From: Tiliqua scincoides
Taxonomy: Eukaryota > Chordata > Lepidosauria > Squamata > Scincidae
Assembly: GCF_035046505.1 (NCBI RefSeq)
Contig: NC_089830.1
Location: 20,075,561 to 20,139,560 of the forward strand
DNA: 64,000 bases
Direction of reading: 5' to 3'
The position numbers and the translations under genes are program-made. This document shows positions 45,501-60,500 of this stretch, piece after piece. How positions within the stretch are numbered: position 1 is the stretch's first letter; each line of letters starts with the position of its first letter. The notes beneath the pieces were generated by a model, which was given only the letters and a program-made list of their open reading frames with translations, searched no databases and was not told where the DNA came from.

Positions 45501-48500
45501 TGGAGTGCAATCTTAGCAACACCAGCAGTGCATAAGAAGAAACCCGCTGGATCAGGCCAAAGGCCCATCTAGTCCAGCTTCCTGTATCTCATAGTGGCCC
45601 ACCAAATGCCTGAGGGAGCTCACAATACAACCTGTGGCGTGGTGCCCTCCCCTGCATCTGGCAATCAGAGTCAGCCTGCCTCTAAAACCAAGAGCTTGCA
45701 CATACCTACTATGACCTTTAACCCGTAATGAACTTTTCCTCCAGAAATTTGTCCAATCCCCTCTTAAAGGCATCTAGGCAAGATGCCATCGCTCCTTCCT
45801 GTGGCAAGAAGTTCCACAGACTAATTACACTAGTGCTGTTTTATTTATATCTACCTGAAGATGCCCCCCTGAGTTTAATGGTGACTTGCATAGAATTGCA
45901 GCTGAGAGATCTTTTTCATCCTTTTTTTAAAAACGCAAATTCTCTCTCTGCTGTAGCTCTGACCTGCCCATCCAACAGCCACTACGAAGTCTGTGCCGAT
46001 TTCTGCTCCACCGACTGTGCCGGGATCACGGACTCAAGGATCTGCCCCGAGACTTGCTCCGAGGGTTGCCAGTGTGATAATGGGTATTTCTTTGACGGCC
46101 TTGACTGCGTCGCTGTGGATAAATGTGGATGCTCTGGGAATGGAAGCTATTACAAGGTGCGTCCCCCTAGAGGAGATAGCAACATGGTCTTGTCTTACCA
46201 GTGTAGTGTTAGGAGATACGTGGAATGATTCAGGCTTTTGTTTCACCTGAGCATCTGGGAGGAGGAGGACGGGATGCCCTGCGAGGAGATGCTCTTCCTG
46301 TCTGACCCGGGAGTGAAGGGTCCAACCTGCAGAGGTCCCTTCAACTGGAGATGACAGAGATTAAACTTGAGACCCTTTATATGCAAAATCCATGTTCTAT
46401 GGTTGAATTACTGCAAGGCTCGGCAGGAGTGGTTTCATTAGCCCAGTGTTTCTCAGACTGTGGGTCAGGACCCACTAGGTGGGTCATGAGCCAATTTTAG
46501 GTGGGTCCCCATTCATTTTAATATTTTATTTTTCATATAATAGATTTGGTGCTACATTAGTATTGTGACTGCATATGGGGAAATATTACAGACCCGTACT
46601 TTTAACAAGCTACTATGTATATTCTTTTATGTAAATGAAAGTTACTCCTGGGGAAGTGTGGGTAGGATGGCCACCTAGAATTGTTAAAAATTTTCCTGCT
46701 TGATGATGTCACTTCAGGTCATGATATCACTTCCAATGGGTTCTGACAGATTCTCATTCTAAAAAGTGGTCCTGGTGCTAAATGTGTGGGAACCACTGCT
46801 TTAGCTCCTGTGAAACCATCCAAACATCAGGTGTCCACAACCTTCATTAGAGAGTTGGTCAGATATGATGTGATCTCCCAGAGGACACCTAAACTGAGTT
46901 GTAAATGGTCAATCTCAAGTTGCGATCTCAAGTTGCATTGAGATTGATAGACCAGCACTCCACCAAGACTACAGTTTATGGAAACATTCATTGGTAAGTG
47001 AAGCGTTGCCTCACCATTGTAGGGGAAAGTTGCCCCTGTTGAATTTCTACCTGTGATGCAGCTATTAAAGGCCAAGAGGTCCAGGCTTCATGGACCTCTG
47101 ACCGTAAAATAATCCTGCACTCTTTCGTACCTGTGACATTTAATGCTCTTCTTTCATTTTCTTTGCTGGTACGCTGCAGAGCAGCTGAGGTCAAGATTCT
47201 TTGGTTTTCAGGCTGCCAAGGTGGCACCCCTCTGCCAAGAGTACCCACTTTGAGATCTCTGATACCTCACAGAGGTTTACTGTTGGTTGTGTTAAAGGCT
47301 GTTAGTCAAAAGAAACTGTTTTGCTTCTCTGCTAGTCTAGACAGTATATTCAAGATCAGATACAAACAGAAAAGAAATGAACTTGCATTGAATTTTTTTT
47401 CCCCCAGGCTTTGTTCTCCTGCCTTTCAAGTTGTATATATTTTTCTTTATATGTGAGTCAGGACTACTGAGTTCTCTTCTCAGATCTGGAAGAGAAGGAA
47501 ACAATATAGCGGTTAGAATAAAGGGCTTGGGAAACAGTATTTTGGGCTTCTGTTCCTGATCTGACCACCAGGGATCTGAAATGTGTTTGGCAATGGAAAC
47601 TATGGTGGTAGTTGGTAATGCGATGGTTGTGCTTTCCCCTTGGCAAATGCCCGCCCAGCCCAATGAGAAGGTCCTTCTGAATGAATGCCAACACATCTGC
47701 AGCTGTATCCCAGGCCGGGGAGTCATCTGCGAATCTCACGCCTGTGCCGGTGACGAAGAGTGCAAGGTTCAAGATGGGATCATGAGCTGCATCAATAAAG
47801 GTGAAAGGCTGTCATGGGTGGAAGGAGCCTTCAGAGGGTGCTTGGGGGCTCCAGCTGAGTGGGCGGTTTTGCGACACAGATTTCGCTTGGAGACGGGCAA
47901 TAAGAACATAAGAACAGCCCCACTGGATCAGGCCATAGGCCCATCTAGTCCAGCTTCCTGTATCTCACAGCGGCCCACCAAATGCCCCAGGGAGCACACC
48001 AGATATACAGGCATTCCCCTGTTTCTGTGGGGGGGGGGGATGTTTTATTTATTTATTAATTGTTCACATTTTTGTGCCGCCCTTCCTCCAAAGAGCTCAG
48101 GGCCGTGTACACAGCTGCTGCCCTCCTTTTGTCCTCACAACAACCCTGCGAGGTAGGCGAGGCTAGAAAGTGACTGGCCCAAGGTCACCAAGGAAGCTTT
48201 GTGGCTGAGGGGGGATTCGAACCTGCATCTTCCAGGTCTAAGTCCACCTCCCAAACCACTATGCCACCCTGGCTCTCATATGTTCCCACTACCTCCTTCC
48301 ATGGGTGCCAAAATGGCAGATAAAAATGAACCCTATACTTACTGTGGCACTGAGCATTGTTTCTTAAAGCTTCTTACAGCTCTTCCTTGGTAGTGCTCGT
48401 GGTTTGCAGCCCTCCCTGTTACAGAATGCTAAAGGAGGGATGGGAGAAGCAGTTAGACAGAATGCTAGAGGAGGGAGACAGCCAGAACAGAACACTGTCT

Positions 48501-51500
48501 GCAGGACGCTGTCCACTTGCCGTTAGCATTCTGGCTGTCTCCTTTCTCTAGCGTCTCGTGTTCCTCCTCTAGCATTCTGTAATAGGAAGGGCCAGTGATA
48601 TCACTGGAGTTTACGTCACCCAGTGCAGGAGGCCAACGCATCACCCCCATGATGTATGTTCTCCCATACAGTGGCTGGGGCTACAACCCAAGCGGTAGGG
48701 CACTGGGATGCACCATCGCCCCACTCCCCACTGGTTTTTTAACTATAACTTTTGATAGAATAGAGCTATTTCAGCGTGGTTTGTTTCATTATATTCCGCA
48801 AGAAATTACGCATTGAATGATATATAACATGATGGTATTATTAAGAAATACCAAGATTTTAATAATTTTGGCTTGTAGTGGTGTCACCCCCCTTCCCCCA
48901 TGCTCACCCCCCAGTGCAGCCCGCACTGTCTGGACAAATGGTTGGCAACCTTCAGTCTAGAAAGACTATGGTAGAAGCCTACAGCACCCGGTATTCCCAG
49001 GTGGTCTCCCATCCAAGTACTAACCAGGCCTGACCCTGCTTAGCTTCCGAGATCAGACGAGATTGGGAGATAGTGTTCAGTATAGGGAGATGGTTGGCAA
49101 CCTTCAGTCTCGAAAGACTATGGCATAAGCCTACAGCACCTGGTATTCCCAGGCGGTCTCCCATCCAAGTACTAACCAGGCCTGACCCTGCTTAGCTTCC
49201 GAGATCGGGCATCTGCAAGGTAACAGTTGCTGCAACACCACTGGGAAGGGCTGGAAGAAGTAATGAATGTGTGGGTGTGGATAAGTTAAACAGTGGGTAT
49301 GGGATTCGCAGATATGGGGGATGCCTATACTTTACCAAAACTCCCAGATGGTTGTGCCGAACCCACTACGATTTCTTCCTTTCAGACCCTTGTAAAACAC
49401 TCAAGTGCCGGACCAAGGAAAGCTGCAAGGTGGAGGAGGGCCGAGCAAAGTGTGTCCCAGACTACAATGAGACCTGCTGGGGCTGGGGAGATCCTCACTA
49501 CCACACATTCGATGGCTGGGACTTTGATTTCCAGGGTACCTGCACTTACACCATTGTCAAGTACTGCGGGAACGACCCTACGCTGGTGCCGTTCAGAGTC
49601 GATGAGAAAAATGATAACCGGGGCAGTCAGGCCATTTCCTTTGTGAGAACGACAACCGTCTATGTGTACGGACACAGCATCTCCATCCACAGAAAGGAAG
49701 TTGGCAAAATCCGGGTGAGTCCCAAAATAGGACTTGATACAACCCAGCATCAGAGCATGAATAGAAGAGGAGGAGCCCATCAGTCAGCACCAAAAGCCTA
49801 GCCAAGTCAGAGGCAATGTACACCACCAACCTGGTTAGGCTGTTGACTAAGTAAGAGTGTGCGTTCAAGCTCAAAGAATTCTGGGATCTGTAGTTTGGTG
49901 AGGCAACTGAGAATTTTCTGTTCTATGTTTCAAACCCTTCCCAGAATAATCCATATATTCACATTTTATACTGCTCTTCCTCCAAGGAGCTCAAGGTGGT
50001 GTACATAGTTCCTCCCCTCCTTTGTCCTCACAACAACCCTGTGTGGTAGGTTCAGGCTGGGAGATAGGGACTGAGCCAAGGTCACCCAGGAAGCTTCATG
50101 GTTGAGCAGGGATTTGAATCTGGATAAGAACATAAGAAGAGCCCAGCTGGATCAGGCCATAGGCCCATCTAGTCCAACTTCCTGCATCTCACAATGGCCC
50201 ACCAAATGCCTCAGGGAGCACACGAAACAACAAGAGACCTGCATCCTGGTGGCCTCCCCTGCATTTGATGTAGCCCATTTCTAAAATCAGGAGGCTGCAC
50301 ATACCCATTATGGCTTGTAACCCGTAATGGATTTTCCTCCAGAAATTTGATTTGAGAATGGCTCCCTCTCTTGAGAGTTTTCGGCGAGGCCTGAAAACAC
50401 TGTTGTTTAAACAAGCCTTCTGATTTCTGGCCTTCTTAACATTTTTATACGTCTTTTAGTTTGTTACAGGCTTGATTCCTCGGTGACTTGCTCTTTTTTC
50501 TGTCTTTTAATCTGACTACTGTTTTTATGGCCTCTGTAATGTGTTTTTAAATGTTTTTATCTGTTATGTATTAATGTTTTTAAAATCTGTTTTTTTAATA
50601 TGTTATTAGCCGCCCTGGGTTCCGTTAGGGAGAAGGGCGGGATAAAAATAAAGTTTTATTATTATTATTATTATTATTATTAAATTTGTCCAATCCCCTT
50701 TTAAAGGCATCCAGGCCAGATGCCATCACCACATGCGGAGGCAAGGAGTTCCACAGACCAACCACACGTCTTCCATGTCTATGTTCGACAGCAGAACCAC
50801 TACACCACCCTGGTTCTCAGAGTTAAATTTATCCCATGCATCTCTTCTCTCTCTCCCCCCCCCCATTTCATTCTGTATATTAACTACTTATATTCTGTAT
50901 ACAGGCACACAAAATGCAGAACCATAGGTTGCTGCTGTTGTTTTAAAGGGGTAAACATGCAAAACCTTCCCATAAAACAGCTCAAAGCACCAATACACAT
51001 CACTTGACAAAGTTCAGCTCAGATGTGAATTTAAGATTTGCGGAGTGGGAGAAAGCATCAAGGAACAGATGTAAAGCCACACCACTTGGCCACGCTAAAG
51101 CAAAACAGAAACATCCAGCTCAGGAACAGAGATAAGGCTTGCAAGCTTTGATATGAAACACATCAAAGTTTAAGCAAGAAGCATAAGAACATAAGAAGAG
51201 CCCCGCTGGATCAGGCCAAAGGCCCATCTAGTTCAGCTTCCTGAATCTCACAGCGGCCCACCAAATGCTTCAGGGAACACACATGACAACAGACACAACC
51301 TGCGTCCTGGTGCCCTCCCCTGCATCTGGCAATCAGAGGCAGCTTGCCTCTAAAACCAAGAGTTTACACATACCTACTATGACTTGTAACCTGTGACGAA
51401 CTTTTCCTCCAGAAATTTGTCCAATCCCCTCTTAAAGGCATCCAGGCAAGATGCCATCACTACTTCCTGTGGCAAAGAGTTCCACAGACAGCAGATTTAA

Positions 51501-54500
51501 AATGTGCTGTTTTGGCCAAAACAGAATAGCACAATACAGATTGGTTGGAGATTACAGCTTTGGGGCAGGACAAATCTCTGGAACCTATCTAGACAAGCTA
51601 AGATACTGTTGTAAAATGAGATAGACTAATGATTCTGTCCCTTCTTTCCAGCTGAATGGTGTCATCACGAGTCTGCCTGTAACTCTAGAAGATGGGAAGT
51701 TGTGGCTTTACCAGAGTGGCTTGAAAGCTGTGCTGGAAACCGACTTTCAGCTGGTCGTTTCTTTTGATTGGACCTGGCTGGTGGAGATCACCTTGCCCAG
51801 CAGCTACTATGGCACCACCTGTGGCTTATGTGGGAATTTCAACCAAAACCCAGACGACGACATGGTGACGCCCACAGGCGACAAGGCCACGTCTGTGGTG
51901 GAGTGGGCTGGGAAATGGAAAGTGAAAGATCGCGACCCTTTTTGCTGGGACTTCTGCCAGGGGAACTGCCCGACTTGTGAGGAAAGCCAACGCCGGCTCT
52001 TTGAGAGCGAGGAATTCTGCGGGCTCATCACCAAGCTGGAAGGTGGCCCCTTCCACAAATGTCATCAGAAGGTCAGCCCTGACGACTTCTTTGATAGCTG
52101 TATCTATGATGTCTGCCTCAACGGCGGGGCCAAGAACATCCTATGCCAGGCCCTGACTGCCTACGCTTCCAGCTGCCACAAGGAGGGTGTGGTTGTTGGA
52201 GACTGGAGAACAGAGAGTGGTTGTGGTGAGTGCAAGTTGACGTGGTGGGATCAAGTATTGATTTCTGTTTGAGGCCCCTGGCTCCAAGAAGGATGTATGA
52301 GCCAGGCTGTTTTATCACTTGATCCTGATCATGAAAAATCAAATGTAGGTTTGTATTTAGTACACTGTTATACTGCCCTTTCTCCAAGGAGCTCAGAACA
52401 TATAGATAGAGTAGTACAGCTATTTTCAACCACTGTGCCGTGGCACATATAGAATTCGGGGGAGAGTCACATATCAGTGGGGCCATTGGAGGATCGGACC
52501 CCCCGGCCGGCTGTGTGGTGTACCTTCTCCGTTGTCAAAAAACTGATGGTGTGCCTTGTCAGTGTGCCACGAGATGAAAAAGGCTGCAAATCACTGGAGT
52601 AGCAGAACTACAACACGCTTGATTATGTTTGAACAGTTAAGGGCCCCGATCCCAAGATAACAGGGTACCACGGCTGGGTTGATCATACAGGAGACGGAAA
52701 TGGGCAAAGCCAACATGGATGAAATGATGGGTGGGTTTGGTGTAAGATGGTTTCTTTATAGAGCAAGCCTCCAACTTGGGTCTAATATGAAGTATCTACT
52801 AAGGAAAGTGGGGTGCAGTAATAGATGGACCAAATTCCTAGACCCCTGTTCCATTGGGCCAACTGAGCCTCTGCTTTGTCCAGTAGTCTGCTGTCAGCCC
52901 TACAGCCCCAAGGTAAGATACAACTATGACCTTACCTTCAGGAGGCTCCCTTGACTTCCTCCCCAATGCAGAATGCAGTGCATGTCCCATCGGCACAGCG
53001 ATGTCAGTGCTAGAAAGTGGGTTAGGATTGCACGCTTACATGTTGCTTTTGGGACTTGATTTCTTTGCCTCCTGTAAGGTCTCTGCCGCTCTGTCCTCTC
53101 CCAGCTTTGCCATGTTCGGAGAACAGCCACTATGAGGCCTGCGGAAATGCCTGCCCGGCCAGCTGCTCCGACCGCTCTTCTCCTTCCACCTGCAACAAGC
53201 CCTGCGTGGAAACCTGTCAGTGCAACGAAGGCTATGTGCTCAGCGCTGATAAATGTGTCCCCGTGGGCAGCTGTGGCTGCACCTACAATGGCCTTTACTA
53301 TAAGCCAGAGGAGGAGTTCTGGGCCGATGAGAAGTGTGGCTCTCTCTGCAGATGCGACCCAAGCCTGGGCATGGTGGTGTGCCAGCCTGCCAGCTGCAAG
53401 GCCAGTGAACGATGTGCCACAGTTGATGGGGTCCGGGGCTGCCACGCCGTTAGTCACTCCACGTGCACCGCAGCCGGGGATCATCACTACACCACCTTCG
53501 ATGGAAAGAAATACAATTTCACAGGCACCTGCATCTACCAGCTGGTTGGGCTGTGCTCCGAGGACCCCACGCTCACTCCGTTTGCGATCACGATCCAGAA
53601 CGGCCAAGGAAGTAAGGCGATGCCATTCTCTTCTGTGGTCACACTGAGCGTCTATAATCGAACCATCACCATCAGTCAGGAGCATCCTCACACCGTCCAG
53701 GTATGTGGATCTGATGTAGGGGCTAGCAGCATGTCCTATGCATGTCTATTCAGGCGTAACGCCCATTAAGTTCAATGGGTCTTACGCCCAGGTAAGTGTA
53801 TATAGCAGTGTTCTTCAACCTTGAGGTCACAAAGTCTCCGTCGTGGGGTTGCGGCAACTTACAGGAATGAAAAAGGTTGAAGGCCACTGGATTGGAGCAC
53901 CACCAGGTAAAGTGGGGGGGGGGGGGGAGAGAGGCATCTGATGTACCTCTTCAGATACCGGGAGACTATGTCCCAGTCCTGCTCAGGTTCATGGCAATGG
54001 GGCTAAAATAGTTTCACTAGGGCCAGGCTTCATGGTAACTTTTTCTGCTCTCTCAAAATTTTAAGAATATTTTGTTACAATGAACAGTGCTAGGAATTGC
54101 ATATAAAGAGCGGGGAGTGGGCAGCAATGGGGCAGGGAGTGGGCAGATAGGGTCTCTGAAGGGGGACGGGACCAACAGTGGGTCTTCAGCCTCATGCTTT
54201 ATTTATTTATTGGGGTTGTGGCATGAAAAAGACTGAAGACCACCAGTGGACAGGATTGCAGCCTAAGAGTTATGACGATCTTGCTGAGTCAGCCCAACCG
54301 GTTGACTTTAAGTCAAATGACCAAGGGCCCAATCCTAGCCAACTTTCCAGCATCTGTGCCCCGACGTAAGGAGACAAATGTTCCCATACCTTGAGGAGGG
54401 CTCTGTGATTGCCTCTCCACCACAGGATGCAGTTTACACCCCATTGTCATAGCTGCACTGGCACTGGAAAATCAGATGGGATTTGGCCCTAAGCCATTTA

Positions 54501-57500
54501 CTGTCAGCCCCTGAACCGTCAAACTGTAACATGGGGCTATTTTTACTAGCTGGTCTTAGAAGCTGTTATGAAATTAGTAAGATACTTGATGAAGCACTTG
54601 GTGTCAAGTCAAGTCAAGTCAACCTTTATTAGGCATAAACATTTGGTAGGTGAAGACTCTGTACGGAAACCGTAGAGAGAATATAAACCTAAGTAGTACA
54701 CAAATATATGTATATGTGCACACCTACGTGTACACACAGATACAAACGTACAATACATTTTACATACAAACATGGATTATTTAAAAAACAAAACAATCAG
54801 TTACTCTGCAGTTACTCTGCAGATATTGCCAAAGATGTAATGTACTCAGTGATTACTTGCTACAGAAAGCTTGGCTCGATTCAAATTACTCAAATTTAGG
54901 AACTGTGCGACTGAGAGGGTTGCATGCTCTACATCACCTGCTAGAAGGAATTGAATTATAGCTTTCTCAGAATGCCCTGTTTTAGCATGGAGCAAGGGAG
55001 AGAGAAATTGCTGTCTTAGAAGCACTTGGTGAACATTTTCAGATCTTTGCTCCGGTTTCCATAAAGAAACTTGGCATGATTTACTTTAAAAAAATGGCTT
55101 TGTAAGATGCATGTGTTGGCAGAGCTTTTACTTATATGTATGGATTTGCAGGGTTTTTATCTATATCTATTGATTTTGGTTGCCTTTGTTTAGGTATGTT
55201 GACAGCGTTCTCTACATTTCTTATAGGTCGATGGAGCATTTGTGAACTTGCCCTTCTATGATGAGGAAAAGGTAAAGGTCTACATCGGTGGAGCCCATGT
55301 ACTTGTAACAACAAAGTTTGACCTCACTGTGACCTTCAGCTGGGACAGACTTGTCCGTGTCAGAGTCCCCAACAGCTATCTCGATGCGCTTTGTGGACTC
55401 TGTGGCAACAACAACCGGAATCCCAATGATGATCTGACCTTGAAGGATGGGAAACAGGCAGCAAGTGTTATCCAGTTTGCAGAGAGCTGGAAGGTAGGTG
55501 AGATTCCTGGCTGCGTGAATGGATGCACCAATGACTGTCCAACGTGCGGAGAAGCAGAGAAACAAATCTACAGCCGGGATCCATACTGTGGGATCCTTGT
55601 TAGGACAGATGGACCGTTCAAGCAGTGTCATGAAGCCATTGATCCAACACCCTACCTAGATGACTGTGTCTTTGATACCTGCCGTTACAAGGGCCACCAT
55701 GATATCCTGTGTAGTGCAATCAGTGCCTATGTGACAGCCTGCCAAGCTCAGGGAATTCAGATTGGAGAATGGAGATCGACCTCCTTCTGCAGTAAGTATT
55801 GAGATCTGCTTTATCTGGGTAAGACCTGGAGAACATGACTGAGGATGTATCAATGCCCTCTGGTTGTTTGGCTGGAGCAAATCTGGGTAAGACCTGGAGA
55901 ATGTGACCGAGGACGTATCAATGCCCTCTGGTAGCTTTGCTGGGGCAAAGTTTGAAGGCAACCATTTCCTTCCAAAATTTCCGAGAATATTCCTGAGTTC
56001 CTGACTCTAGTGGCTTCTAGAATGGCCATAACTTGGAATGGCTGTGAGGCTTTCTAAGGTGTGTTTTGATACCTCCAGCACATCAGTGTGGCCCGATGAC
56101 ACCATTTCACCTTGTGATGCAATAGAATCTCCCATGGAAAGTGTTGACGCCATGTAATTAATCAGGTGGCTTGCGACCTGCCCAAATGTGATTGGCTTAG
56201 CTGCTCTGACGTCACAGAGAGACTGGGCAGCCTTGGGATGGGCAGGTGGGCGCTAAGGCAAACCAGGCAGGCCTTGGAAATTGAATGAACACTGAGGTCT
56301 GTTTAAATTACAGAGTTACCTTCTGCCCACACGCCATTGGCTTTTAAATAAGACTCTGATGATGCAAATATAGCCTTCTGGGTGTCACAGATATGCTTAC
56401 TGGTAACCAAACAGGATGTTTCATAGTAAAAACTGTAGGGTTTTTAAAAATAGACTTAAAAGTTATAACTAATTTTATAATTTTGCTTCAGAGTCAGAAA
56501 CAGAATAGAATGCAGATTCAAATACCCCAAGTCTGCTCTTGCTGAAACAATACACTGATTTAAAAAATGGCTGTTCTTGCCTAGCTCTTCATGATCACTG
56601 TTTCCTTGCAGGCCTCTCCTGCCCACGCAATTCCCATTACGACCTCTGCGGAAATGGCTGCCCTGCCACCTGTCACGGCCTCTCGGCTCCTGATGGGTGC
56701 CAGATGTCCTGCAAAGAAGGCTGTTACTGCAATGCTGGGTTTGTCCTGAGTGGAGATTGGTGTGTCCCCATCGGGGACTGCGGTTGTGTGCATCAAGGCA
56801 GGTACTACAAGAAGGGAGATGATTTCTACCCCGGAGCCACCTGCCAGGAAAGATGCCACTGCACAGACAATGGGGTCGTTGAATGCCAGAAGGTCTCCTG
56901 TGGGGTCCATGAGGAATGCAAGGTGAAGAACGGCATCCAAGGCTGCCACCCCATTGGCTGCGGCACATGCAGTGTGACGGGAGGGACCCACTATCTCACC
57001 TTTGATGGGAAGGCCTTCAACTTCCCAGGATCCTGCGCCTACACCTTAGCCAAAGTCTGCAGTACGGATGCTGGGCTTGTGCGGTTTTCTGTGGTGGTGG
57101 AGAATGAGAGCTCAGGTGTCGGACAAGTGGTGCCAAAGGTGGTTGTCATCACTATTCATGGTTACATCATCAGCCTTGCACAAGGAATGAACTGGAAGAT
57201 TCTGGTAGGTTCCCTTTTCTGTTCGTACTTTGATTGTTACCCTCCCACAGATCTCTCCTCCAGCAATTCATGTTCACCTGCAGCCAGGTGTTCACTCTGA
57301 TGTGTGAAAGTTTCCTACTTGGTCAGGGAAACCAAGTGAGTTGAGTGATATTTCCAGTAAGAACTGCTCACCCAACCATGATCTTTGGGTTTTTGTTTCT
57401 CCCTCTTTAAAATAAATCATTCATGAATCCAAGAAATGACATATTATTTTGGTATGCCACAGCCCATCTGATGCTGACTGTCGTTTTCTAAATACAATCT

Positions 57501-60500
57501 AACCTTGGCATTCATGGGGGTTCCTTTCCCAGAACCCCCATGGATGCCAAAACCTGTGGATAATAAAATCCGTAGATGGAAACCGGCATCCAGGAGGTCT
57601 GGTCTAGAGGGCGGCAGGAGGTCTGGTCTAGAGGGTAGAGCCTCCATTTGCCTGAAGAGAACATCTGAAGGTCGCCAGTTCGAGGCTATCGGCACCATGC
57701 GACCTTGAAGCAGCTGACAAGCTGAGCCGAGTTATTCCATCTGCTCTGAGCGTGGGAGGATGGAGGCCAGAATGTGAAACCAGATCAGAGTGAAACATCT
57801 GGACTGTTCTGGTTCTTGAAAGATAGAACCTTCTTTCAATTGTAAAAATCCCTACGGGGATTTAATCAGCCTGCCTATGTAAACCGCCTTGAATAAAGTC
57901 TGAGGATTATTATTATTATTCTGAGGTGAAAAACCAGAAGTACCTTTCTAAGGCCTTCTCAGGCCTTCCAAGGCTTGGGGAGCCTGCGCATAGCCTCCCC
58001 AGGTCTTAGAAGGCCCCCAAAAGGCACCCCTGACACCCCCCGGGTGTGGCACCATGGGGAAATTGACCCCCTTTGTCCCTTTAGCTATGCCACTGCTTCT
58101 GCTTCCCAGTGACATTTGAAGTGGTGCCCTGCCAGTCTTCATTCTAATTGCGGCCCATGGCTTCTCCTTTTGTTGGCACAGGTAGATGGAGAGACTTACA
58201 CCCTGCCATTGGTGATAGAGAGGAGGAAAATCTGGGTGAATCAAGAAGGGAAGAATATTGTGGTCCAGACCGATTTTGGCCTCAAGGTCCTCTATGATTC
58301 CTCCCATTATATCTTGGTCTCAGTCCCCAGTGTCTACCAAGGACACATGTGTGGCCTTTGTGGCAACTTCAATGGTGTCAAAAGAGATGAATTCCAGCTG
58401 CCTGATGACAGGAGCACGCCGAACGTGACGGAATTTGGGGCCTCCTGGAAGGTCTCTGCTGAGAACGAGGCCCATTGTTCTGATGGCTGTGGGCAGGCTT
58501 GCCGCAACTGCGAGGCACTCCAGACAAGCCCTTATAGCGTTGAGAGCTCCTGTGGGATGATCCAAGCCTCCTCGGGTCCATTTGGTGCCTGCCACTCTAT
58601 GGTGAAGCCGGCTTGGTATTTCGATCACTGTCTGTATGCCATGTGTGCAGCCGACGGGGACAAGGAGGTGCTTTGCGAGAGCCTTCAGGGCTACGCGGCT
58701 GCCTGCCAAGCTGCTGGAGCAAGCATCAAGGCTTGGAGGACAGACTCCTTCTGCCGTGAGTTTAAGAAGGAATCCGCTTCTGCTGTAATCAATGTGTTTG
58801 GAAGCCTGAAGTCCAAGATTTCTCTCTTTCTCTCTGTGTTTTCAAATTCATTTATGGTTCCTCTGTAGCTCCTGACCGTACGGTGTTCCCCTCCCTGTGC
58901 GTGTTCTCTCTCACTTTCCCCTCTCTTCTCATATCTTCAGTGTGCCCCTGATCAGGACCTAGGAGAGGGGGGTAAAGGGGATAATTTGTACCCAGCCCCA
59001 GGGTCAGAAAGGGGGTCCAGGAACCAAAGGAGGGGGCCCCAGAAATCTCTTGGGATCTTACGTTTTCCAATCTCACCCAGACGCACTTGCCCACACGGAA
59101 CGCACATGGCAATAACTACTGCCAAAAGCCACACGCACCAGGCCCAGTAATGCATACATTCCTTAACAGTATCACATCTGGGAGGAAGCTGGCCTGTTCC
59201 AGGAGCTCTTTGGCTTGTGGGTCTGCTTACAATGAAGGAGTGGATGGGAGCTCAGGGACACAGCTGTGGGGCTACAGCTGCTACAGAAGTGGTGCTCATC
59301 CCTATTGCCCCCCTTCCCTCTGTTTCACCCCCTCTCCCTTTGGGAAGGGGTCCCAAAGAAACTTTGTACCCCCTGATAGAATTCCTCTTGGAGGCCCTGC
59401 CCCTGATTTCCTCTGGATCGCTCCTTCACAACCTCCAGAGATCCATCTCTTCCTCCTCTCGGCCTCCTCCTTTCTCTTCCAAGAAGGAGGTAGGCACTTG
59501 AGAAGAAAAGATGTAATCCTTCTGCCCACCCTGACTCTCTCTAGGATATCAGCAGCTCAGCCAATAGCAGAGAGAGGCTCTTCAATCTGCTCTGACTCTC
59601 TCTGATGTTAGGGAAGGTCAGCCAATCATTGCTGGTGGCTTCAGAACCATCACAGTCCCCGACACAGTCCCCTAGTGCAAGGTCAGTGTTTCTCAAACTG
59701 TGGGTCGGGACCCACTAGGTGGGTCGTGAGCCAATTTCAGGTGGGTTCCCTTTCATTTCAGTAGTTTATTTTTAAAATATTAAGGCTTGATGCTGCCATG
59801 GTATGTGACTGCATTTGGGGAAATGTTACACACCCGTACTTTTAACAGGCTATTATGTATATGCTTTCAACAATGATAGTCAATGGGATTTCCTCCTGGG
59901 TAAATGTGGGTAGGATTACAGCCTAGGATGGTTAAAAAGTTCCCTGCTTGATGATGTCACTTCGGGTCATGACATCACTTCTGGTGGGAACTGATGGATT
60001 CTCATTCTAAAAAGTGGGTCCCAGTGCCAAAAGTGTGAGGACCACTACTATAGGTGGTTCAGTTAAGCCTTCTAGGCAATGTGGCTTGGTCATGTCGTGA
60101 GAATGGATGATGGCCGGATCCCAAAGGATCTCCTCTATGGAGAACGCGTGCAAGGAAAGCGCCCTACAGGTAGACCACAGCTGCGATACAAGGACATCTG
60201 CAACAGGAATCTGAAGGCCTTAGGAGTGGACCTCAACAGGTGGGAAACCCTGGCCTCTGAGCGGCCCGCTTGGAGGCAGGCTGTGCAGCATGGCCTTTCC
60301 CAGTTTGAAGAGACACTTGGCCAACAGACTGAGGCAAAGAGGCAAAGAAGGAAGGCCCACAGCCAGGGAGACAGACCAGGGACAGACTGCACTTGCTTCC
60401 AGTGTCGAAGGCATTGTCACTCTCGAATCGGCCTTTTCAGCCACACTAGACGCTGTTCCAGAACCACCTTTCAGAGCGCGATACCAGAGTCTTTCGAGAC

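Larger units (their letters stand above)
49960..50822 (-). mobile_element. tRNA-derived SINE split by a CR1 that is itself split
   Basis: The first part runs 49960-50124 (AAGGTCACCCAGGAAGCTTC, GATTTGAATCTGG) and the rest is 50769-50822 (AACCACTACACCACCCTGG). Between them lies a reverse CR1 end (50125-50768), interrupted at 50350-50681 by another retroelement. Confidence 0.8.

Noticed and set aside
52924-53691. A 255-residue open frame on the minus strand
   Set aside because: It is the shadow of coding exon 13 on the opposite strand. Similar shadows occur opposite most VWD exons.
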